Of a stretch of 11,645 bases of DNA, positions 6,873 to 11,645 are shown in pieces. The notes beneath the pieces were generated by a model. The model ran no database searches, was not told the DNA's origin, and saw only the letters and a list, made by a program, of their open reading frames with translations. The stretch comes from Bacillota bacterium (lineage in GTDB: Bacteria; Bacillota_A; Clostridia; Lachnospirales; Lachnospiraceae): assembly GCA_023443925.1 (NCBI GenBank), contig JAEZSL010000428.1:1-11645 (forward strand), read 5' to 3'. A program made the position numbers and the translations under genes. The first letter of the stretch is position 1. The number at the start of each line of letters is the position of its first letter.

Positions 6873-7651
6873 GAAAATTACTAAAACACGAATTAAAAGC
6901 GACTTCCAGATTATTGATTCCGCTATACCTGATTTTAATCGGTATCAGTTTCTTAAACCGTATCATGTTAAGTTTCCAGAATCTTAACCAGATAATGAAG
7001 TTCATCTCCAATCTGCTTGCGTCAGGATTTCTTTTCATACTGGTGGCAGTCTTTGCTGTGACCACGGTTTTAATGATAACACGGTTTTATAAAAATCTGA
7101 TTGGAGATGAAGGCTACTTAATGTTTACACTTCCGGTAAAGCCAAATCAGCTGATTAATTCAAAACTAATTATATCAGTATTCTGGTTTTTAATTGGCAT
7201 TGCTGCCGTTATAGTAACTCTGTATATAACCTTTGCCACCCCGGAACGCATGGATATTGTTTATCAGAATCTGAATGAATTTATTCAAGAATTAAAAACC
7301 TATTCCGGAGGTAACCTGACGTTTGTCGTATCAGAAATAATACTGTTTTGTATCGTCAGTATATTTGCTAATATTCTGATGCTGTATCTCTCCATAGCAA
7401 TTGGTCAGCTGTTTAACGGCCGCAGGCTCGTGGGATCTTTTATCGCTTATATCGGGATTTATACAGCATTACAGATCCTCTTGCTGATTGTAGTAGGTGT
7501 CTGTGTCCTGTTTAACTGGGAAAGCGTGGATAACTTTAATACCTTCCCCCCGGTATTTTTCCCTCTTGCAATACTTGCGCTGATTCTCTGTTGTATCAGT
7601 TTATACTGGGGCACCAGCTATATCTTAAATAAGAAGCTGAATCTAGAGTAA
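6866..7651 (+). CDS. ABC-2-type transporter permease, six predicted membrane helices
   Basis: A 261-residue integral membrane protein, partner of the preceding ATPase. Hydrophobic segments at about residues 16-35, 50-72, 101-124, 152-183, 188-216 and 229-254 predict six helices, the usual ABC-2 half-transporter number. A GDEGYLMFTLPV segment (80-91) after helix 2 resembles the cytoplasmic loop of clostridial permeases of this type. The start has a GGGAGG SD at 6853-6858 and overlaps the ATPase stop in another frame. It probably works as a homodimer with two ATPase subunits. Whether it exports a peptide, lipid or drug cannot be told. No terminator follows directly. Confidence 0.88.
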   Translation: MLGKLLKHELKATSRLLIPLYLILIGISFLNRIMLSFQNLNQIMKFISNLLASGFLFILVAVFAVTTVLMITRFYKNLIGDEGYLMFTLPVKPNQLINSKLIISVFWFLIGIAAVIVTLYITFATPERMDIVYQNLNEFIQELKTYSGGNLTFVVSEIILFCIVSIFANILMLYLSIAIGQLFNGRRLVGSFIAYIGIYTALQILLLIVVGVCVLFNWESVDNFNTFPPVFFPLAILALILCCISLYWGTSYILNKKLNLE

Positions 7652-7741
7652 GCCTTCAGCCGAAAACTAACTGGCCCTACTGTCACAAATGTTACTTTTA
7701 CTTAAATTACTCATATAAAAGGTATTCGAAATAATTATTAA

Positions 7742-7792
7742 CCTTATACACCGTTAATCGAAATTCATATAAATTAACGGTACTATAAAAAG
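7742..7792. repeat. Inverted repeat downstream of the ABC permease gene
   Basis: ACCGTTAAT (7750-7758) and ATTAACGGT (7773-7781) form a perfect 9-bp stem with a 14-nt loop. Flanking CCTTATA (7742-7748) and TATAAAAAGG (7784-7793) could extend it imperfectly. It has no U tract on the plus strand, so it is at best a weak terminator for the ABC operon or an mRNA-stabilising end. Confidence 0.5.
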
Positions 7793-7900
7793 GTGTAGAT
7801 TCAATGTTAGCTTCAATAAACCGGTTTTTACCCTGATTTACGTCGGGCAGCCCATGGGGTTCCGGTTATATATTAAAGCACAACATGAAAATACACCTTT
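7784..7900. other. Structured intergenic element: possible terminator, small RNA or miniature element
   Basis: The ends are inverted: AAAGGTGTA (7789-7797) pairs with TACACCTTT (7892-7900). Inside, AACCGG (7819-7824) pairs with CCGGTT (7862-7867), enclosing a compact GC-rich core (about 7829-7860) with ACCC/GGGT-type pairings. On the minus strand the closing arm is followed by TTTTT, so the fold could end the DUF1653 transcript; on the plus strand it is followed by a weak T-rich stretch. A terminator, a small RNA, or a transposase-less miniature element with terminal inverted repeats are all possible. I cannot match it to a named family. The rest of 7652-7923 is AT-rich and shows nothing else. 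Confidence 0.4.
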
Positions 7901-7923
7901 ATAATTTTATATCAATTTCTTAT

Positions 7924-8571
7924 CTAGCGTAAACGTCTGTTCTCGAATCTTGCATGGGTCTGTAAACAGTATGCAAATTCTGCTATCCGCTCCTCGATAT
8001 CTCCGTCACCCAGAGTGCAGTCAACAGAAACTGCCATATCGTTTATTATTTTATCTGTTATAGATTTCTTTTTATTTAACAGTATATACAGCTTCTCTTC
8101 ATAGGAACCTGCCTCCAGAAATTCCAGCAGCACCGGATTGATACTCCCCTCTTCCTGGACGATAACCTTTTCCTCTGCTGTTTCAGGTTCTGTTTTTTGA
8201 GTTCCATCCGAGGCTCCCTCTTTTCGGTTACCATAATACGGCTCATCAGGAAATTTTTGAACTAGCGTTTCGCTTCTGCCATCCGTTCCGTTACTATCCG
8301 CATTGCCAAAAGAAGTACCGCTGTTCTCTTCGTTGATATAAACTGGTTCAAAACGGTATATCTGTCCTGCATCCGGATATTTCTCACGGTCCACTTCACC
8401 GGTAAACATAGCAAGCGGCCTTACATATGTCTTGAAACTGCCGTACAAAGCCTGATAAACCACCATTTCCTCGCCGGTTTCCGAATGAATGGCGATGGTA
8501 ATGATCTGGTAAAGATTATTCTTAAAATGTCTGTATATCTGACCTGGTCTGGGTATTCTCTTCTGTTCCAA
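7924..8571 (-). CDS. DUF1653 domain-containing protein, function unknown
   Basis: A 215-residue soluble protein. The N-terminal DUF1653 domain (about residues 6-60; RPGQIYRHFKN, then YQALYG and RPLAMFTGEVD) is a small conserved fold of unknown role. A hydrophilic S/G/E/T-rich linker follows (about 80-140), then a helical C-terminal segment of about 70 residues that I do not recognise. Start choice: TTG at 8571 is preferred because GGGAGG lies 7 nt upstream (complement of 8579-8584) and the DUF1653 homology begins right after it. The ORF continues to an ATG at 8658, but that extension lacks a good SD and adds 29 residues that do not look like part of the domain. Pyrimidine-nucleoside phosphorylase ends 168 nt upstream on the same strand; no functional link is evident. 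Confidence 0.8.
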   Translation of the reverse strand: MEQKRIPRPGQIYRHFKNNLYQIITIAIHSETGEEMVVYQALYGSFKTYVRPLAMFTGEVDREKYPDAGQIYRFEPVYINEENSGTSFGNADSNGTDGRSETLVQKFPDEPYYGNRKEGASDGTQKTEPETAEEKVIVQEEGSINPVLLEFLEAGSYEEKLYILLNKKKSITDKIINDMAVSVDCTLGDGDIEERIAEFAYCLQTHARFENRRLR

Positions 8572-8739
8572 ACTATTTCCTCCCTTTATGAAAACGAATC
8601 TTACAACCACAGTGTTGTTTTTGCATTTCAAATAAAACTGCGGCCAATCAGAATTCATCTATTCTTTTGCAGTCTTTTTGTCTATATTCTTCCTTATTGC
8701 TGCTTAAACTTTTTTAAAGTTATCTCGAAAACTTGGTAA

Positions 8740-10065
8740 TTAATAACGGCTCAGGCCGTCTTTTGATACAATTCCGTAAATATATTTGTATGGAGCAGGC
8801 TTAGCCGTATTGATGGAATATGCGCCAAACAGTCTTTCTTTTGCCGTATTAACTTTATCCTGGTCATTGCCGTAAAGGGTTGCCAGGGAATCACCTGCCA
8901 GAACCTTATCTCCCAGTTTTTTATGGATTTTTATTCCGACACTTAAGTCAATGGTACTGTCCTTTGTTTCTCTTCCCCCGCCTAAGACCAGAGAGGCCAT
9001 TCCTATTTCATCCGTTATAATCTCTGTCACATATCCATCCCTTTGGGAAAGGACGTCTTCTGCTATAGAAGCTTTCTGGAATAGTTTCGTATTATAGACC
9101 GCACGGTCATCGCCGCCCTGGGCTCGGACAAATTCTCCAAATTTCTTTAATGCAGATTGGCTGGTAATTGTCTCCTTCAGTAATTTTCTTGCTTCTTTAA
9201 GGGAGCCGGCTAATTTTGCTCCAAGAAGCATGTAACTTCCAAGGGTCAGGCTAATTTCCAGAAGATCTTCCGGGCCTTCACCCATAAGAGTATGAATTGC
9301 TTCTTCTACTTCGATAGAATTGCCCACAGCCCTTCCAAGCGGCTGGTTCATATCGGTTATTACCGCATAGGTTTCTCTTCCGACACCATTGCCGATTTCA
9401 ACCATTGCTTCTGCTAAAGCGATGGAATCCTCCAGAGTCTTCATAAAAGCACCGCTTCCGGTCTTAACATCCAAAACGATTACCTCTGCACCGGAAGCAA
9501 TTTTTTTACTCATAATACTGCTGGCAATCAATGAAATATTATCTACCGCTGCAGTAACATCCCGCAGGGCATATATTTTTTTATCCGCAGGTGCCAGATT
9601 GGCAGTCTGTCCGACAATAGCCATCTTCATACGGTTAACATTTTCAATAAACCGCTCCGTTGGTATTGAAGTAGAAAAACCGGGAAAGCTCTCGAGTTTG
9701 TCGATTGTTCCGCCGGTGTGACCAAGTCCCCTGCCGGACATCTTGGCAACTGGAATTCCCAGTGAGGCTACCATCGGTCCTACTATCAGCGATGTTTTGT
9801 CACCAACACCTCCGGTACTGTGCTTATCAACTTTGATTCCTTCTATAGCCGATAAATCCAGCATATCTCCGCTTTCGGCCATGGCCATGGTTAATGCTAT
9901 GGTTTCATCTTTATCCATTCCTTTTAAACACACTGCCATCAAAAAAGCAGCCATCTGATAATCGGGTATTTCTCCCTTTGTAAAACCCTTCACGATAAAA
10001 TTGATTTCCTCTGCCTTAAGAGCTTTACCGGTTTTCTTTTTAACGATCAAATCATACATTCCCAT
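8740..10065 (-). CDS. pdp: Pyrimidine-nucleoside phosphorylase
   Basis: A 441-residue cytosolic enzyme cleaving uridine, thymidine and deoxyuridine with phosphate to base plus (deoxy)ribose 1-phosphate. It aligns along its length with Bacillus Pdp. The phosphate site KHSTGGVGDK is at 81-90; the family signature SGRGLGHTGGTIDKLE is at 110-125 (K108 and T120 near phosphate). The pyrimidine contacts are in ALRD (R167), S182 and K186. A C-terminal alpha/beta domain completes the fold. The start has AGGAGG 7 nt upstream. It has its own promoter (10153-10181) and a 5' UTR of about 80 nt containing a dyad. It complements PNP encoded 4 kb away on the same strand: together they would give ribose 1-phosphate from both purine and pyrimidine nucleosides. 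DeoA-type thymidine phosphorylase is the alternative name within the family. Confidence 0.95.
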   Translation of the reverse strand: MGMYDLIVKKKTGKALKAEEINFIVKGFTKGEIPDYQMAAFLMAVCLKGMDKDETIALTMAMAESGDMLDLSAIEGIKVDKHSTGGVGDKTSLIVGPMVASLGIPVAKMSGRGLGHTGGTIDKLESFPGFSTSIPTERFIENVNRMKMAIVGQTANLAPADKKIYALRDVTAAVDNISLIASSIMSKKIASGAEVIVLDVKTGSGAFMKTLEDSIALAEAMVEIGNGVGRETYAVITDMNQPLGRAVGNSIEVEEAIHTLMGEGPEDLLEISLTLGSYMLLGAKLAGSLKEARKLLKETITSQSALKKFGEFVRAQGGDDRAVYNTKLFQKASIAEDVLSQRDGYVTEIITDEIGMASLVLGGGRETKDSTIDLSVGIKIHKKLGDKVLAGDSLATLYGNDQDKVNTAKERLFGAYSINTAKPAPYKYIYGIVSKDGLSRY

Positions 10066-10079
10066 CTTTATGCCTCCTG

Positions 10080-10093
10080 ATACGTAGACGTAT
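10080..10093. promoter_or_regulatory. Dyad ATACGT-AG-ACGTAT in the pdp leader
   Basis: A perfect 6+6 bp dyad with a 2-bp centre lies directly upstream of the pdp SD. The short centre favours a protein-binding site over an RNA hairpin. It could be an operator acting in the transcribed leader; no regulator is assigned. Confidence 0.35.
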
Positions 10094-10152
10094 TTATTCG
10101 TGCTGAAACTATTCTGATAAAATATTTACCAAATCGGATGATCCATATACTT

Positions 10153-10181
10153 ATTATATATTTTATAAGAAAATTATTCAA
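10153..10181 (-). promoter_or_regulatory. Sigma-A promoter for pdp
   Basis: Minus strand: TTGAAT (10181-10176), 17 bp, TATAAT (10158-10153). Transcription would start near 10146, leaving about 80 nt of leader before pdp. It is back to back with the xre promoter, with about 70 bp between the two -35 boxes. Confidence 0.8.
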
Positions 10182-10237
10182 CGAAAACTCTGGGAGACTA
10201 TGTTTCAAACGGCATTGTTTGTAATTCCGATTCTGTA

Positions 10238-10255
10238 TGTAAGGTTAACTTGACA
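10238..10255. promoter_or_regulatory. Operator 1 of the xre-def promoter
   Basis: TGTAAGGTTAACTTGACA is an imperfect 18-bp palindrome centred on GTTAAC, and its last six bases are the -35 box. A nearly identical site lies 44 bp downstream, about four helical turns, on the same face. Binding by the XRE protein is inferred from the usual autorepression of small Cro/CI-type regulators. Confidence 0.65.
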
Positions 10256-10278
10256 CATAATTTCATTCGTGATATATT
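10250..10278 (+). promoter_or_regulatory. Sigma-A promoter for the xre-def operon
   Basis: TTGACA (10250-10255), 17 bp, TATATT (10273-10278). Transcription would start near 10285, which makes a leader of about 380 nt before the xre ATG; the leader carries the tandem repeats. Confidence 0.85.
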
Positions 10279-10281
10279 ACA

Positions 10282-10299
10282 TGTAAGGTTAACATTACA
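10282..10299. promoter_or_regulatory. Operator 2 of the xre-def promoter
   Basis: TGTAAGGTTAACATTACA is a near-perfect 18-bp palindrome (16 of 18 symmetric) over the probable transcription start. It shares its first 12 bases with operator 1. A weaker relative may lie at 10315-10332. Confidence 0.7.
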
Positions 10300-10448
10300 C
10301 ATAAGATAATTACATACAAGATTAAACTTATATGATAATAGCCAGGATAAACCTAGTATGTTTGAGTTAAGGACAAATGATAACTAATATATATCTACAA
10401 TTAATTCATACATGAATGTGCGGGAAGAAACCGCGAAGAGAGGTAAGG

Positions 10449-10499
10449 TTGAAAAACGAAATACAGTTTTTCAACATCTTGATTTATAAGTGCGCTTAA
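10449..10499 (+). CDS. Putative 16-residue leader peptide 1
   Basis: TTG start 5 nt after AGAGG (10439-10443), reading MKNEIQFFNILIYKCA and stopping at TAA inside the 16-bp palindrome. It lies in the first leader repeat. The opening MKNEI resembles the MKNRI start of the XRE protein. Translation through it would open the first hairpin. There is no evidence of expression beyond the SD and start arrangement and its repetition in the next copy. Confidence 0.35.
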   Translation: MKNEIQFFNILIYKCA

Positions 10500-10519
10500 G
10501 CGCACAGATGGGAGTTAGG

Positions 10520-10570
10520 TTGAAAAACGAAATACAGTTTTTCAACATCTTGATTTATACGTGCGCTTAA
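10520..10570 (+). CDS. Putative 16-residue leader peptide 2
   Basis: TTG start 5 nt after GGGAG, reading MKNEIQFFNILIYTCA, identical to leader peptide 1 except K14T, and stopping at the TAA in the centre of the palindrome. In the third repeat an inserted A changes the frame, so no third peptide of this kind exists; that frame instead runs into xre. Confidence 0.35.
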   Translation: MKNEIQFFNILIYTCA

Positions 10571-10662
10571 GCGCACAGATGGGAGTTAGGTTGAAAAAAC
10601 GAAATACAGTTTTTCAACCTCTTGATTTATACGTGCACTTAAGTGCACAGATGGGAGTTAAT

Positions 10663-10908
10663 ATGAAGAACCGGATTCGGGAATTACGAGAATCACTGGG
10701 GTTAACCCAGGAACAGCTGGGGGAATTGGTAGGTGTATCAAGGCAGGCAATCAATGCCATTGAAACTGAAAAATTTGAGCCTTCCATATGGTTGGCCTAT
10801 GATATTTCCATGGTATTTAAAAGTACCATTGAAGAAGTGTTTATTTTTGAGGAAAGCAAACGTAAATCCAGAGCTATGCAAAGCAGAGGTGAAGTAATAT
10901 GGCACTAA
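10663..10908 (+). CDS. Small XRE-family (Cro/CI-type) transcriptional regulator
   Basis: An 81-residue DNA-binding protein. The helix-turn-helix spans residues 4-58, with TQEQLGELVGVSRQAINAIE at 15-34 holding the turn and recognition helix (S26-R27-Q28). The sequence through EEVFIFEE resembles the widespread 65-75-residue clostridial regulators; a basic tail (KRKSRAMQSRGEVIWH) follows. ATG at 10663 is chosen because GGGAG lies 5 nt upstream and the family begins here. The frame is open further upstream: TTG 10591, GTG 10633 and ATG 10651 are all in frame because of the inserted base in leader repeat 3, so an N-terminally extended form is possible. It overlaps def by 10 nt. Probably autoregulates through the TGTAAGGTTAAC sites; the target is inferred. 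Confidence 0.9.
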   Translation: MKNRIRELRESLGLTQEQLGELVGVSRQAINAIETEKFEPSIWLAYDISMVFKSTIEEVFIFEESKRKSRAMQSRGEVIWH

Positions 10909-11351
10909 GGAATATAAGGCAAAAAGAGGATCCTATATTAAGAAAAATAAGTAAACCGGTTGAAAGGGTAGACGATAAAATCCGGATGCTTTTAAATGAT
11001 ATGGCAGAAACCATGTATGATTCTAAAATCGGGGGAGGCCTGGCAGCTCCTCAGGTAGGTATACTAAAACGTCTTGTCGTAATTGATATGGGGCAGGGTC
11101 TGATAAAACTGGTAAACCCGCTTATTATAAGCCAGGAAGGGACCCAGGAAGTAATTGAAGGCTGCTTAAGCATTCCGGATACCTGGGGAAAACTTATAAG
11201 GCCCGCCAGAGTCACGATTCAAGCCTTAAATGAGCACGGAGAAACGGTTACCCTTACCGGTATCGGCGATCTGGCAAAGTGTTTCTGCCATGAAATCGAC
11301 CATTTAAACGGAATTTTATTCACAGATTTTGTTACTGAGTATATAGGTTGA
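10899..11351 (+). CDS. def: Peptide deformylase
   Basis: A cytosolic metallohydrolase that removes the formyl group from the N-terminal fMet of nascent proteins. At 150 residues it is a compact, complete enzyme. All three active-site motifs are intact: GGGLAAPQVG at 45-54 (Q52), EGCLS at 87-91 (metal ligand C89) and HEIDHLNG at 131-138 (ligands H131 and H135, catalytic E132). The start has an AGAGGTGA SD inside the 3' end of xre and overlaps it by 10 nt, so the two are probably translationally coupled. It is not next to fmt or priA, where housekeeping def genes often sit, so it may be an additional, separately regulated deformylase (inference). Its TGA stop lies inside a hairpin whose stem matches that of leader repeat 3. 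Confidence 0.95.
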   Translation: MALRNIRQKEDPILRKISKPVERVDDKIRMLLNDMAETMYDSKIGGGLAAPQVGILKRLVVIDMGQGLIKLVNPLIISQEGTQEVIEGCLSIPDTWGKLIRPARVTIQALNEHGETVTLTGIGDLAKCFCHEIDHLNGILFTDFVTEYIG

Positions 11352-11399
11352 AAAATAAATTTTTCAACCACAAGTTTGTGCTTGAGCACCACAAACTTG
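11346..11399 (+). terminator. Two hairpins at the def 3' end, the first matching the leader stem
   Basis: GGTTGAAAAA (11346-11355) and TTTTTCAACC (11360-11369) form a perfect 10-bp stem with a TAAA loop that includes the def stop codon. CAAGTTTGTG (11371-11380) and CACAAACTTG (11390-11399) form a second perfect 10-bp stem, whose loop region also offers GTGC/GCAC pairing. No U tract follows either, but the first stem ends in five Us before CAACC. It probably ends or stabilises the xre-def transcript. Confidence 0.6.
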
Positions 11400-11483
11400 A
11401 TATTCACAAAGAGCGTGCGCATGAATAGAGGTTAAAACCTTAATTTCACTGGTACAGTCCTGCATCGATTTCTTATAGATTGG

Positions 11484-11512
11484 TTGAATATTTATTCTAT
11501 TAATATTATATT
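11484..11512 (+). promoter_or_regulatory. Possible upstream promoter for the gene at 11599
   Basis: TTGAAT (11484-11489), 17 bp, TATATT (11507-11512). It lies in a very AT-rich stretch, so it is less certain than the site 50 bp downstream. Confidence 0.45.
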
Positions 11513-11536
11513 TTTTACCTCTATTTCATACCGAAC

Positions 11537-11565
11537 TTGACTTAGGCAGGAAAAGCGATTAAAAT
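11537..11565 (+). promoter_or_regulatory. Promoter for the partial gene at 11599
   Basis: TTGACT (11537-11542), 17 bp, TAAAAT (11560-11565). A start near 11572 leaves about 27 nt of leader, with AGGAG at 11587-11591, a compact standard arrangement. Confidence 0.7.
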
Positions 11566-11598
11566 AGTTTAATACGCTAAAGTGAAAGGAGTTTTAAG

Positions 11599-11645
11599 AT
11601 GAGTTTTATATTTGAAAAAAAGGTTATCTCTCCTTCCGAATTGCT
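11599..11645 (+). CDS. Partial CDS (5' end only), possibly DAHP synthase
   Basis: ATG at 11599 with AGGAG 7 nt upstream and a good promoter. Only MSFIFEKKVISPSEL is visible before the window ends. That opening resembles the N-terminus of clostridial 3-deoxy-7-phosphoheptulonate (DAHP) synthases, the first shikimate-pathway enzyme, but 15 residues hold no catalytic motif. The gene is well supported; its identity is a weak guess. Confidence 0.5.
   Translation, partial: MSFIFEKKVISPSEL

Larger units (their letters stand above)
10446..10659 (+). repeat. Three tandem 71-72 bp leader repeats, each with two hairpins, an SD and a TTG start
   Basis: Copies at 10446-10516, 10517-10587 and 10588-10659. 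Copies 1 and 2 differ at one base (10489 against 10560); copy 3 has three substitutions and one inserted A. Each unit has (a) a 10-bp stem, GTTGAAAAAC with GTTTTTCAAC, over an 8-nt loop; (b) a 16-bp perfect palindrome, GTGCGCTTAAGCGCAC at 10490-10505 and 10561-10576 and GTGCACTTAAGTGCAC at 10633-10648; (c) ATGGGAGTTA, which supplies an SD for the next TTG or, after copy 3, for the xre ATG at 10663. The TTGs at 10449, 10520 and 10591 and the xre ATG are in the same position relative to the unit. Elsewhere in 10300-10445 I see only AT-rich leader and a small GCGG/CCGC stem (10420-10434). Confidence 0.95.

Noticed and set aside
8572..8658. ATG at 8658 as the DUF1653 gene start
   Set aside because: It has no good SD and the 29 added residues do not look like part of the domain; TTG at 8571 has GGGAGG at ideal spacing.
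10412..10489. ATG-initiated 25-codon frame running into leader repeat 1
   Set aside because: No SD precedes it, and it is in the alternative frame to the SD-supported TTG peptide. It resembles copy 3 residues only because the DNA is repeated.
10446..10659. CRISPR-like array
   Set aside because: The repeats are directly abutting 71-72 bp units without unique spacers, and no cas gene is present.
10899..11351. Inactive deformylase paralogue
   Set aside because: All metal ligands and the catalytic glutamate are present and the length is full for the family.

Overview
The window looks like a chromosomal segment of a low-GC Gram-positive anaerobe of the Clostridia, probably a Lachnospiraceae / Lachnoclostridium-type genome. 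This rests on the AT-rich intergenic DNA, strong AGGAGG-type ribosome binding sites, TTG as well as ATG starts, a YmaF-family protein, a DUF1653 protein and a GntR/YtrA-type ABC module. The species assignment is an inference. No tRNA, rRNA, CRISPR array or intact insertion sequence was seen.

Layout. (1) Positions 1-5021, minus strand: a nucleoside/pentose-phosphate group reading PNP (purine nucleoside phosphorylase) -> zinc MDR dehydrogenase -> MtnA-type sugar-1-phosphate isomerase -> BMP/PnrA-type nucleoside-binding lipoprotein. PNP has a good promoter of its own. The lipoprotein gene sits behind a 432-bp AT-rich gap holding a degenerate 18-bp tandem array and a strong intrinsic terminator or attenuator. 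(2) 5022-5363, minus: a small YmaF protein with six regularly spaced HxH motifs. (3) 5523-7651, plus: a YtrA-type GntR repressor with a perfect 18+18 bp operator over its own -10 box, then an ABC ATPase and a six-helix permease; two adjacent RNA hairpins separate regulator from transporter. (4) 7652-7923: an intergenic stretch with a compact, partly GC-rich structured element. (5) 7924-10065, minus: a DUF1653 protein (TTG start) and pyrimidine-nucleoside phosphorylase. (6) 10238-11351, plus: a small XRE repressor overlapping a complete peptide deformylase, with a dual-operator promoter and a leader of about 380 nt. (7) 11599-end: the first 15 codons of a new gene, possibly DAHP synthase.

Functionally, the lipoprotein, PNP and pyrimidine phosphorylase fit uptake and phosphorolysis of nucleosides. 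The isomerase and dehydrogenase beside PNP suggest further processing of a sugar 1-phosphate, but the PNP pocket looks like that of an ordinary 6-oxopurine ribonucleoside enzyme, so the isomerase substrate is open.

The least ordinary structure is the xre-def leader. Three tandem copies of a 71-72 bp unit each carry an SD, a TTG start in the same register as the xre ATG, a 10-bp hairpin and a 16-bp palindrome. The third copy shows a compensatory pair of changes in the palindrome and a one-base insertion that puts it in frame with xre. The same hairpin stem recurs across the def stop codon. This is the best candidate here for an undescribed regulatory system.
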